11,564 nucleotides of DNA, taken from Baffinella frigidus. Its lineage: Eukaryota > Cryptophyceae > Cryptomonadales > Baffinellaceae. Made by a program: the position numbers and the translations under genes. The stretch is from contig MU646632.1 of NCBI GenBank assembly GCA_026770585.1, positions 400,938-412,501 of the forward strand, in the 5' to 3' direction. The notes under the pieces are model-generated. The model saw only the letters and a list, made by a program, of their open reading frames with translations, was not told where the DNA came from and made no database searches. Positions 1 to 6,206 of the stretch are shown piece after piece (position 1 is the stretch's first letter; the number at the start of each line of letters is the position of its first letter).

Positions 1-98
1 CCCCCCCCCCCCTAGGACCACCATAGGGCCCTAGGCATAGGCCTACGCTGGTTCTAGGGGGGGGGGGGGCAGTATCTTATGAGCGAGGTACCCCTGTA
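1..98. mobile_element. Foldback element A1 (cut by window edge)
   Basis: This is the right part of a family A foldback element; the left end is outside the window. It shows the C-run, CCTAGGACCACCATAG and TAGGCCTAC core typical of the family, a long G-run, and the terminal arm CTTATGAGCGAGGTACCCCT (76-95), ending in TA at 97-98. Other copies are A2, A3 and A4. No coding capacity is visible, so if it is mobile it is non-autonomous. Confidence 0.7.
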
Positions 99-130
99 CA
101 GTCCTGGTGCTCCTGGGAGGGGGGGCTCCT

Positions 131-251
131 TACAGGGGTACCTCGCTCATAAGAAAACGCACCCCCCCTAGGACCACCATAGCGCCCAGGGCATAGGCCT
201 ACTGTAGGGTCCTAGGGGGAGGCGCTTTCTTATGAGAGAGGTACCCCTGTA
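131..251. mobile_element. Foldback/MITE-like element A2
   Basis: This 121-bp element begins TACAGGGGTACCTCGCTCAT and ends with the inverse arm ...GAGGTACCCCTGTA. The arms extend inward through AAGAAA and the C-run/G-run to a CCTAGGACC core, so nearly the whole element can fold into one hairpin. Each end carries TA, which fits a TA target duplication as in Tc1/mariner-type MITEs, although TA could also be part of the terminal repeat. It has no ORF of its own. Confidence 0.75.
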
Positions 252-376
252 CGGGAGGGCTGTTCGTAGGAGGTGGTGGGGCGGGGGGGGGAGGCGGTCG
301 AGCCTCACCATGAGAGCGATTAAATGCGTTGATTACGGATCGAAACTAACATGGCCACCATCTACATGTACATGTC

Positions 377-459
377 TTTTAGGTCCTTTAGGTTCTTCGA
401 GCTCCCAACATAGGCGGACACCGGAACTGGTTCTGCAGAAAAGCCCTGCTTCCTTTCTT
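377..459. repeat. Family C half-element C1
   Basis: This is one arm of the family C foldback repeat: TTAGGTCCTTTAGGTTCTTC, then GAGCTCCCAACATAGG and CGGAACTGGTTCTGCAG, followed by AAAGCC-TGCTTCCTTTC. The same arm is at 741-820. Both orientations face each other in the complete copy at 3580-3785. No opposite arm is present here, so this is a solo arm or a deleted copy. Confidence 0.7.
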
Positions 460-573
460 GAGGGGCCCCTCCGACCCTCGATCACAAGAACACACACACC
501 CGTAGCAACCTGCGGTGGGCCTGAGATTGGTCCTAGCAGAGGGGTGGGTTCTTGTATTCGGGGTAGACATGAA

Positions 574-720
574 CCCACGCAGCGGGCTACAAAGGGATTG
601 TCGGGCACTCAGTGCCCGAGTATCCGTAGGAACCCCCCTATGCCCCTACGGGTTGCATACCGTAGGGTCCTAGGTCTTATCGCTGAGGGGTTCTTCGAAA
701 TCCCTTCGAAGTCCGCTGAA
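574..720. repeat. Dispersed repeat L1 with small palindrome
   Basis: The segment has an 18-base match to 6225-6242 (CAGCGGGCTACAAAGGGA), a perfect palindromic stem at 601-619 (TCGGGCACT-C-AGTGCCCGA), and the string CCGTAGGAACCCCCCTATGC, which recurs at 6500-6519. Its right part (around 665-712, ACCGTAGGGTC...TTCTTCGAAATC) resembles 6853-6890. It is therefore a repeat shared with the Kdo-transferase intron 3. An open frame runs across it but has no recognisable protein. Confidence 0.5.
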
Positions 721-740
721 TGGAGGAGTCGCGCGGGCCG

Positions 741-852
741 TTAGGTCTGTTAGGTTCTTCGAGCTCCCAACATAGGCGGACACCGGAACTGGTTCTGCAG
801 AAAAGCCATGCTTCCTTTCGGATCACATTCAGGCCCCCCGGTGCAGAGAATC
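741..852. repeat. Family C half-element C2 with inverted loop
   Basis: The left arm (TTAGGTTCTTCGAGCTCCCA ... GCTTCCTTTCGGATCACAT) is followed by CAGGCCCCCCGGTGCAGAG-ATCGCGGC. That is the reverse complement of the central loop in complete copy C3 (around 3662-3700). So this copy keeps one arm plus the loop, read from the opposite side, and lacks the other arm. Confidence 0.65.
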
Positions 853-889
853 GCGGCAAACGGACGAACACGGCACTTTGGTGATGCGG

Positions 890-1010
890 TACAGGGGTAC
901 CTCGCTCATAAGAAACCGCCCCCCCCTAGGACCCTACAGTAGGCCTACGCCTAGGGCCCTACGGTGGTCCTAGGGGGGCGGCGGTTTCTTATGAGCGAGG
1001 TACCCCTGTA
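890..1010. mobile_element. Foldback/MITE-like element A3 (near-perfect palindrome)
   Basis: This is the best-preserved family A copy, 121 bp. The arms TACAGGGGTACCTCGCTCAT / ATGAGCGAGGTACCCCTGTA pair without mismatch and continue inward through AAGAAACCGC and the C/G-runs to CCTAGGACC, giving arms of roughly 45-50 bp around a short CTACGC loop. TA dinucleotides bound both ends. The A2 and A3 copies have the same length, which supports the element boundaries. Confidence 0.8.
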
Positions 1011-1599
1011 GGCCTATGTCTCGAGAGGAGCATATGATTTCCCGTACAGACGGTGTGTGCCCTTGTTCGCGCGTGCACGAGATGAAGAGTGCAGAGGCGG
1101 GAAATTTCTTTTAAAGAGAATCGTTTTAAATTCGAAAATGAGAAAAAAAGAAATTTCGCAAATCTTGTGTAGTAATTTTCGCTCAAACGTCATTTTGCGC
1201 CCTTCCGAAATGACCCTTCCCGATGGCTGAGCAAAAAATCTGAGAGCACGTCCAACCCAAAACTTTCAAAGTTGTTTTGAGAATCCGGTGTCGAACCTGC
1301 GATTTGGATTTTGTTTCAAAGATTTCACCTTGAAATCGCCAAAATCGCAAATGGTTCTGGTGTAATGAGAGCGAGGGGAGCGAGAGGAGCTGGTGGAGAA
1401 AGGAAGAGCAGATGGTAAGAGACGATTCTTGACATATCTGCATATCTGGGATCATATCTGGACGGATTGTCAGAAATTTCAAATCTGAGCAAATTAAAAT
1501 CTCGAAGAAAAAATTGACCAGTTTCGCTCGAGCGGTTGGATTTGTCCTAATCCGTTCTAATTTGAAACAAATTGACGCCATCATCATCCACCCAAGGAA
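1011..1599. other. Gene-free, AT-richer stretch with small inverted repeats
   Basis: I recognise no gene here. There is an inverted pair GCGGGAAATTTCTTTT (from 1097) / AAAAGAAATTTCGC (to 1159), a second at 1288-1352 (TGCGATTTGG... / ...CCAAAATCGCA), and short direct repeats CATATCTG around 1434-1463. A minus-strand open frame covers 1183-1713, but its translation shows no domain, and its 3' half lies antisense to the ankyrin-like stretch described next. Confidence 0.4.
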
Positions 1600-2094
1600 A
1601 TGGCGTTCTTGAAAGCGACGAATTGGACCGCGGCGATCTATCATCGGACACTCTCCGTGAAGAGGCTGCTCACGCAGGGTCCCGATGTTGAGACTTCGCT
1701 GGTGCCTCAGCAATGTATTCTGTTCTACCAGGTCTCACCTTGCGGGGCCTGACATCAACTCCAAAAAGCGAAGCGAGGAGGCAGGTGGGGATCAGACGTT
1801 GCGGGCGCCGGCGTCAACGCCCAGGCAGAGGGCGAGATTGCGTGTCCTCACTTGCATGCGCGAGCAACCTAGCTTTGAGACGAGGGTTCAGACGTAATGA
1901 CTAGGAACAGCTTAGCCGGAGGAATTCTCATCGGCTGCCCTGGGAACCAAACGGGTCAGGGCCGCATGACAGCGCGAGCGGTTATGGGGATTGGTGTGTA
2001 AGGTGGGGAAACGCAGGTTCGAGGCGTTTGCCATGCCAGCATGCGCGGCACGGTGCCGCTAGATGCGGAGGTGGTGCGAACGATTCTGGCCTGA
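1600..2094 (+). pseudogene. Decayed ankyrin-repeat gene (fragments)
   Basis: Ankyrin repeats are ~33-residue helix-turn-helix protein-binding modules. Three separate plus-strand pieces read like them. At 1600-1731, starting at ATG, WTAAIYHRTLSVKRLLTQG is followed by PDVETS, like the WTAL-Y-A...VV-LLL-GADV- pattern; this piece ends at a possible donor CAG|GTCTCA, and without splicing it stops at 1750. At 1783-1872, VAGAGVNAQAEGE precedes PHLHARAT and a stop, like AGADVNAQ---G-TALHLA. At 2020-2094, GVCHASMRGT...DAEVVRTILA precedes a stop, like the second helix of a repeat. The pieces lie in different frames, contain in-frame stops and lack the regular 33-residue spacing. Either they are short exons or, more likely, a degraded gene. 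The stretch is GC-richer than what precedes it. The family call rests on my reading of the pattern only. Confidence 0.4.
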
Positions 2095-2324
2095 GGGCGC
2101 CCGTTCCTCCTCCCGCGGAATGGTTCCAGACGCCTGGGATGTACGCGGAAGGGACGGGGAGAGGGGCTTTTGTAACACATGTATTTTACAGTAAATAAAG
2201 GGGAAAGGCGTCGTCCGGGCGAGCGCGCGCCCCATGGGTAGCCTCAAACACCCCAACAGAGCCACCCTGTATCCCCTCTTCACGAGCCTCTGCACTGGAG
2301 AGCGAAACGCGATTCGAACGCAAA
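2095..2324. other. Gene-free stretch
   Basis: No gene is recognised. There is an AT-rich patch with AATAAA at about 2193-2198 (TTTTACAGTAAATAAAGGGG), which could be a remnant 3' end of the ankyrin-like pseudogene upstream, but nothing in the sequence confirms that. Confidence 0.3.
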
Positions 2325-2408
2325 CATGCTTTCTCTGCAGATCCCTTCTACGGAACGGCGTGTCGTTGGCATATGTTGGGAGCATTTAAACCCTAAAGGA
2401 CCTAAAGG
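2325..2408. repeat. Family C-prime divergent arm C4
   Basis: The sequence CATGCTTTCTCTGCAGATC, then CTACGGAACGGCGTGTCGTTGG, ATGTTGGGAG and CCTAAAGGACCTAAAGG, resembles the right arm of family C but has a distinctive middle. The same variant recurs at 8366-8450, so the two define a subfamily. Confidence 0.55.
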
Positions 2409-2429
2409 GCAGGGCTGGATGGTCATTCT

Positions 2430-2567
2430 CTAGCTCTGCCTCACTCTGATTGGCTGACTTTTCTTGAATTGAAATGTGCGTGGTTTGCACAAATCCATCA
2501 ACGTTTCAACAGAAAAGAGCCTGGTCTCACCAATTTGGTGAGACCAAATAAACAGAGACATCGCTAG
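2430..2567. mobile_element. Small repeat element F1
   Basis: This 138-bp unit starts CTAGCTCTGCCTCACT and ends ACAGAGACATCGCTAG. Near its 3' end is a perfect hairpin GGTCTCACCAA/TTGGTGAGACC followed by AAATA-ACAGAG. A second copy of almost the same length (139 bp) lies at 4393-4531, with the same termini and hairpin position but a diverged middle. The terminal CTAGC inverted repeat also appears in element I (11168-11316). I found no tRNA-like promoter boxes that would make it a SINE. Confidence 0.6.
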
Positions 2568-2590
2568 GTCTTAGCAGGACACACAGAATG

Positions 2591-2617
2591 TTTCGAGGCA
2601 ATCTAATTGCCTCGAAA
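2591..2617. repeat. Perfect short hairpin
   Basis: TTTCGAGGCAAT and ATTGCCTCGAAA form a 12-bp perfect stem around a CTA loop, between element F1 and element B1. It may be the core of a small foldback repeat. Confidence 0.5.
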
Positions 2618-2688
2618 TTCCAAGGATGGTTGAGACCATAGAGGGGCGAGTCACTCACTCGAGGGACTTGAGAGCCCCGCCTCGTGTG

Positions 2689-2761
2689 TATCCCTTAAGT
2701 GCCCACTAGGCGCATGCGCCCTACCGTAGGCAAATTTGACTGCCTGGCCACTTCAGGGATA
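2689..2761. mobile_element. Small inverted-repeat element B1
   Basis: This 73-bp element runs from TATCCCTTAAGTGCCCA to TGGCCACTTCAGGGATA and is bounded by TA at each end. Its core contains GCGCATGCGC, CCTACCGTAGG and CAAATTTG. It matches the nested element B2 at 3974-4078, which has the same termini (TATCCCTTAAGTGGCCA) and CAAATTTG core, so these are two insertions of one TA-targeting non-autonomous family. Confidence 0.7.
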
Positions 2762-2867
2762 CTAATAAAGGTCTCGCTCTGGCTCTTCGCCCTTGTGTTT
2801 GAACATTTAACAAACCCGCTTTCTCCCCCAGTTGACGATGAGGGGTTTTACATAATGGGCATCTTGG

Positions 2868-2985
2868 TACAGGGGTTACTCGAAATCAAGGACTCACACC
2901 ACCCCAGGGTCCTACCGTAGACCTATTCGTAGGAGTATGATCATCCTAGGGACGGTGCGTGTCCTTCGTTTCGAGTAACCCCTCC
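2868..2985. mobile_element. Diverged family A-like element A8
   Basis: The ends TACAGGGGTTACTCGAAAT (2868-2886) and TTCGAGTAACCCCT (around 2970-2983) form terminal inverted repeats related to, but distinct from, the family A terminus (CAGGGGTACCTCG). The core has CCTACCGTAGACCTATTCG and GACGGTGCGTGTCC. It is probably a sister subfamily. Confidence 0.55.
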
Positions 2986-3221
2986 ATCGACACAGGCCAG
3001 TCTCTTCTGCATGCAGCGCCACCACGACTGCTTTCCCCAGACAGCACCGCCCTCCTCGGACCACCACGGCGGTGGTCCTACAGGGGTACCTCGATCTTCA
3101 GAAGACGCCTGAGGCGTGGACTCTCCAGTAGGCCTATCTGGGGTCCTGGCTGCGAACAAAGACACGCATCGCCCTGGGGTCCTACGTTCCTATGCTCCAA
3201 AGTCACGCATCGTTCTAGGCC
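2986..3221. repeat. Fragmented foldback repeats, including solo A end
   Basis: No gene is seen. A partial family A left end (TACAGGGGTACCTCG) lies at about 3079-3093, just after GGACCACC/GGTGGTCC inverted repeats. ACACGCATCGCCCTGGGGTC and AAGTCACGCATCGTTCTAGG are related direct repeats that recur as AAGTCACGCACCGTCCTAGG near 3538. The block looks like broken element pieces. Confidence 0.45.
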
Positions 3222-3344
3222 TACAGGGGTACCTCGCTCATAAGAAACTGCCCCCCTCTAGGACCCTACAGTAGGACATGCCTTGGGTCCTATGGTGGTC
3301 CTAGGGGGGGGGGGGCGGTTTCCTATGAGCGAGGTACCCCTGTA
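3222..3344. mobile_element. Foldback/MITE-like element A4
   Basis: This 123-bp family A copy has ends TACAGGGGTACCTCGCTCAT and ATGAGCGAGGTACCCCTGTA, arms extending through AAGAAACTGC and long C/G-runs, and an internal CCTACAGTAGGACATGCC core. TA bounds both sides. The loop differs from A2 and A3, while the outer ~25 bp are conserved. Confidence 0.75.
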
Positions 3345-3357
3345 GGGTCCTACGTTA

Positions 3358-3519
3358 ATAGGGTAACGGCCTGAAAATGGGGTAGTTAGGCCTACGGCAT
3401 TGCCTAGGACCTCCTATCGTAGGCCGAGACTTTTTGTTCCCAGGATCCCTCGGCCTACGGTAGGAGGTCCTAGGCAATGCCGTAGGCCTGAATGCCCCAT
3501 TTTCAGGACGTTAGCCTAT
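3358..3519. mobile_element. Foldback element D1
   Basis: This is a 162-bp palindrome. The arm ATAGGGTAACGGCCTGAAAA TGGGG, followed by TAGGCCTACGGCATTGCCTAGGACC, pairs with its inverse ending ...CATTTTCAGGACGTTAGCCTAT. A short asymmetric loop (GACTTTTTGTTCCCAGGATCC) lies between CCTATCGTAGGCC and GGCCTACGGTAGG. A second 162-bp copy at 9969-10130 carries the loop in the reverse orientation, so the element is inserted the other way round there. Confidence 0.75.
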
Positions 3520-3579
3520 GAACGTTCCTAGGCTCCGAAGTCACGCACCGTCCTAGGCCTATTCCCAGGGCGATTCGTG

Positions 3580-3785
3580 CTTTAGGTCCTTTAGGTTCTT
3601 TTAACTCCCAACATAGGCGGACACCGGAACTGGTTCTGTAGAAAGGCCATGCTTCCTTTCGGTGCCGCGATCCTCTGCACCGGGGGGCCTGCATGTGATC
3701 CGAAAGGAAGCATGGCTTTTCTGCAGAACCAGTTCCGGTGTCCGCCTATGTTGGGAGCTCGAAGAACCTAAAGGACCTAAAGGAC
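3580..3785. mobile_element. Foldback element C3 (complete)
   Basis: Two ~80-bp arms face each other: TTTAGGTCCTTTAGGTTCTT...CATGCTTCCTTTCGG, and the inverse CCGAAAGGAAGCATGGC...AACCTAAAGGACCTAAAG. The loop (3662-3700) contains CTCTGCACCGGGGGGCCTGC. Flanking it are a further inverted pair, CTCCGAAGTCACGCACCGTCC (about 3533) and the related CTTCGGAGCC...GGTGCGTGTC (3798-3832), so C3 seems to sit inside another palindromic repeat. C1 and C2 are single-arm relatives. Confidence 0.7.
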
Positions 3786-3872
3786 GGATCACGTGTCTTC
3801 GGAGCCTAGGACGACCCTACGAGCGGTGCGTGTCAGAGAACCGTCCAATACTCCAACGTGCAGGGAGACATG

Positions 3873-4094
3873 CACAGGGGTACCTCGCTCATAAGAAACC
3901 GCCCACCCCTAGGCCCCTACAGTAGCCCTATGTCTATGGCCCTATGGCGGTCCTGGGGGGGGGAGCGCTTTCCTATCCCTTAAGTGGCCAGGTGGTCAAA
4001 TTTGACCACCAAGAGGTCCTAGGCAGGTCCTAGGACCCTATGGTAGGGCGTATGAGCCTACTGGCCACTTAAGGGATATGGTGTATGAGCGAGG
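3873..4094. mobile_element. Family A element A5 interrupted by element B2
   Basis: The left arm CACAGGGGTACCTCGCTCAT starts the copy (with CA where other copies have TA), and the core with CCTAGG and CCTACAGTAG follows. At TTTCCTA (about 3975) it is broken by element B2. The right arm resumes as TATGAGCGAGG at 4084-4094, then diverges into CTGCAGCGG, so the right end is lost. The break point is a TA, as expected for a TA-targeting insertion. Confidence 0.6.
3974..4078. mobile_element. Inverted-repeat element B2 nested in A5
   Basis: The 105-bp element has ends TATCCCTTAAGTGGCCA and TGGCCACTTAAGGGATA that pair perfectly. An internal 20-bp perfect palindrome GGTGGTCAAATTTGACCACC lies at 3991-4010, followed by CCTAGGACCCTATGGTAGGG. 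It splits family A copy A5 and is therefore younger than it. B1 at 2689-2761 is a shorter relative. Confidence 0.75.
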
Positions 4095-4192
4095 CTGCAG
4101 CGGCTCAGGAGGAAACCGCCCCCCCCTAGGGCCCTACAGTATGTCTATGGTCCTATGGGGGGGACTTTCTTGTGAGCGAGGTACCCCTTTAG
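4095..4192. mobile_element. Family A element A6 (left end degraded)
   Basis: The core GGAAACCGCCCCCCCCTAGG, CCTACAGTA and GTGAGCGAGGTACCCCTTTA match family A, but the expected left terminus has been replaced by CTGCAGCGGCTCAGGA. It follows directly on the remnants of A5. Confidence 0.55.
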
Positions 4193-4392
4193 ATATTGCT
4201 GCTGCTATTCTTAGATATATTTAGTCTAGATGGTGCTGCTGCGATTTGTAAATACATAGAAACTGGGCGGCTGCGTCGCGTTTCGAAAGGAATGCAGATA
4301 AGTTCCAGTGTCCGCCCATGTTGGGAGCTGAAGGCCTCCCATTCGACCCGAGTGCGGAGGGTCCAGATGCGAGAAGAACCCCTGTACAGTGT
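4193..4392. other. Gene-free stretch with a family C fragment
   Basis: No gene is seen. Bases around 4290-4336 (AATGCAGATAAGTTCCAGTG TCCGCCCATGTTGGGAGC) are a diverged right arm of family C. ACCCCTGTACAGTG near 4378 resembles a stray family A terminus next to element F2. Confidence 0.4.
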
Positions 4393-4531
4393 CTAGCTCT
4401 GCCTCAGTCGGGTTGACCGACTATTCTCAAGTTGACATCCTCGGGGTGCGGTACAAAGCCGGCAACTTTGGAGCGGGAAAGAGCCCGGACCCACCAAATT
4501 GGTGAACCCAAATAGACAGAGCCAGGGCTAG
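4393..4531. mobile_element. Small repeat element F2
   Basis: This is the second copy of the F1 unit: start CTAGCTCTGCCTCAGTC, end GACAGAGCCAGGGCTAG, 139 bp. The hairpin CACCAA/TTGGTG followed by AACCCAAATAGACAGAG sits at the same position as in F1, while the middle differs strongly. Same length, termini and hairpin argue for a real element family. Confidence 0.6.
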
Positions 4532-4597
4532 AGTGCACATGAAAGGGTCCAACTCGCGGAGGCTTCAACATACTGTATTCACACAGGCCCCCTCCAT

Positions 4598-4623
4598 CGA
4601 CCCTACACCCTACACCCTACACC
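4598..4623. repeat. Telomere-like CCCTACA tandem repeat
   Basis: Three consecutive CCCTACA units lie immediately beyond the stop codon of the minus-strand gene, inside its likely 3' UTR. It is a short interstitial telomere-like microsatellite, not a telomere. Confidence 0.6.
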
Positions 4624-5514
4624 TCACTGCGCCGCTCGCCCCTTCCGTTTTGCGTCAGCAACCCCCGCCGTTTCCCCTGCGAGTGCTGTGGAGTTCCCGG
4701 CGGGAGCGCGCGCCGCATCCTGCTCCTTAAGCGCCTCCACCTCTTTCCGCAGCTGTGCGATTGTCCGCTGCTGCGCCCCAGCGGACGGCGCAGGCGCCGC
4801 ACGCGCGCGCGGTGACAGCTTGAGCCCACTCCCCTTGCTGATGTCGTCCAGCAACGCCGAGATGGCGCTGTCTGTGTCGTCCTCAATCCCCGCGCTCACT
4901 GCCGTGCCCGCTGCCTTCCGGTGCTCATTCGCGGACGCACCAGGTGTGGGACTGGCAGGCCCCAGTGCCGCTTGCGTCGCCTGTGGTACGGGCGTCACGA
5001 CCCCCCCAGTCGCGTGTGGTACAGACACCGCGACCCCCCCCAACGCCTTTTTCTTTGACTCCGTCGCAGAATCCAGCGCCCCCAGCACCTTCCACCCGCG
5101 CAATGCGGATTGGTACGTTTCTGTGTCCCCCGCTCCAGCAGCCTCCGCCTCCCCCCCCTGCCCGATCGCCGCCTCTGCCGTCCCCTCGTCTTGCCGCGCC
5201 AGCTGCAGCTTAGCGTACACCCCGTTGAGCTCCCCGTACAGCACCTTCAGGTTCGCCTTGGCCTGCGTGAAGCGCTTCTCCGACCTGGGGGTTGGGGTTG
5301 GGGGTGTGGGGGCTGGGGGTTAGGGTTTGGGGTTGGACCTCCCCAGCTCCACAGCTTGCCGCAGGTCCATGCGCTGCTCTGCCCCGAGCCGCACCCCGAT
5401 ACTGACCAGCTCCCCGGGCCGCGCTGCCCCGCCGCTGAACGACACAGCAGCAGCGACCAGCATCACGCTCGCCGCGCCAGCAGCGGCTTGCCGCCACCTC
5501 CTCTCGGGCACCAT
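4624..5514 (-). CDS. Two-exon gene, Ala-rich membrane-anchored coiled-coil protein of unknown function
   Basis: I do not recognise a family. The model is exon 1 5514-5339, intron 5338-5285, exon 2 5284-4624, giving 278 residues. The phase-2 exon 1 end joins exon 2 in frame (GAG|GTCC ... CCAG|GTCG), making VELG-R-SEKRFTQAKANLK. Visible parts are a basic start MVPERRWRQ, then one hydrophobic segment (about residues 10-28) that could be a signal anchor or membrane helix. A charged, possibly helical stretch (about 32-92) follows, then an Ala/Gly/Pro-rich low-complexity middle with a small internal repeat (VPHATGGVVTP and VPQATQ). An acidic patch EDDTDSAISALLDDI follows, then a short coiled coil QRTIAQLRKEVEALKEQ (about 230-247) and a basic tail with KRKGR. 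The start at 5514 is chosen because an upstream in-frame ATG at 5637 would overlap the divergent Kdo-transferase exon. The G/C-biased third positions support coding. A large plus-strand open frame over the same bases is its shadow. Confidence 0.65.
5285..5338 (-). other. 54-nt intron made of telomere-like repeats
   Basis: Read on the minus strand, the intron is GTCCAACCCCAAACCCTAAC followed by CCCCAGCCCCCACACCCC-type units and ending CCCCCAG. It has GT and AG ends and consists almost entirely of degenerate CCCTAA/CCCCAA repeats. It contains an in-frame stop (the TAA of CCCTAA) when not removed, which supports it being spliced. Confidence 0.6.
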
Positions 5515-5617
5515 CTTGGGAACGAGCAGCGCGTCGCCGAAGTTAGAATTCTGAAAAAGTGACTTTGCAAAGTCATTTCTGATGGTCAAATTGATGGTCA
5601 AACGTGCGCGGGGGAAA
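5515..5617. promoter_or_regulatory. Divergent intergenic region, likely shared promoter
   Basis: About 100 bp separate the start codons of the minus-strand unknown gene (5514) and the plus-strand Kdo transferase (5618). It holds a perfect 16-bp palindrome TGACTTTGCAAAGTCA (5560-5575) and a direct repeat GATGGTCAAA (5581-5590 and 5593-5602). TGAC...GTCA half-sites resemble bZIP-type targets, but no factor can be named. If translation starts at 5582, the direct repeat is coding. Confidence 0.45.
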
Positions 5618-6206
5618 ATGGCGGTGCCCAAGGTCATCGCGACCGTGTGGCAGCTCGGGCTCTACCGCCTGGCGTCGACGGCGCTCACGCCGCTCGTCAT
5701 CTTGCACCTGCTGCGGCGCAAGATGGGCGGGATGGAGCGTGCGATCCTCCCGCGGCTGGGGGCCCCAACAGGTCTGCGAACAAAGCACCCCCCCCAGAGA
5801 TAGCTAGCCGCACGCATCTCCGTGTTCGTCATGTTCGCACGGAGCCGCTCGAGTCATCCCGCAGTCTTGTCGACTGCACCCGAACTGAGGCAGCCGCCCT
5901 CTTTCCACAGCCGGGGAGCGCCGCCCTGACGGGAAGCGCGTGGTGTGGCTGCACGGCGCGAGCGCGGGGGAGAGCGTGTCTGCGCTGACACTCGCGTCGA
6001 ACCTGGAGGCGCGCTGCGCTGGCGGCTTCCACTTTGTCATCACGTGCGGGACCGTCGGCGGCATCACGGTGCGCGCGGCCCTCACACCGGACCCGAACCT
6101 CAAGTCGTCCCTTTTTATCCTTACCCCCACACACACCTCGCAGGTGCTCAAGAAGCGGGCGAGCGCGCTGCCGGACCCGGTGCAGAGCGCCATAACCTGT
6201 CTACAG
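5618..6206 (+). CDS. kdtA: Kdo transferase exons 1-3
   Basis: Exon 1 (5618-5771, phase 1 end) ends CCAACAG|GTCTGC. Intron 1 is 139 nt and ends TTTCCACAG. Exon 2 (5911-6068) carries RPDGKRVVWLHGASAGES and VITCGTVGGIT. Intron 2 (6069-6143) starts GTGCGCG and ends CTCGCAG. Exon 3 (6144-6206) reads VLKKRASALPDPVQSAITCLQ-equivalent sequence up to CTACAG|GTGACG. Intron 2 is 75 nt, a multiple of three with no in-frame stop, so retention would add 25 residues. It is called an intron because bacterial and plant homologues lack an insertion here. Confidence 0.75.

Noticed and set aside
232-744. 170-residue plus-strand open frame
   Set aside because: It runs through an A element end, repeat L1 and a C arm, has no domain, and its residues change with the repeats; it is a chance frame.
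1280-1300. tRNA-like B box (GGTTCGACACC on the minus strand)
   Set aside because: The flanking bases do not form a T stem, and no acceptor or anticodon arm can be drawn.
1183-1713. 176-residue minus-strand open frame
   Set aside because: No recognisable domain, and it crosses inverted repeats and lies antisense to the ankyrin-like stretch.
1-4200. CRISPR-like array of repeats
   Set aside because: Repeats are palindromic, irregularly spaced and of several families, with no uniform spacers or cas genes.
4688-5323. 211-residue plus-strand open frame, the longest in the window
   Set aside because: It is antisense to exon 2 of the minus-strand gene; its Ser/Ala/Cys/Pro-rich translation is typical of a GC-rich shadow frame, and it would run through the telomere-like intron.
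5618-6206. Bacterial contamination carrying kdtA
   Set aside because: The gene is interrupted by GT-AG introns with matching phases and is embedded in eukaryotic-type repeats.
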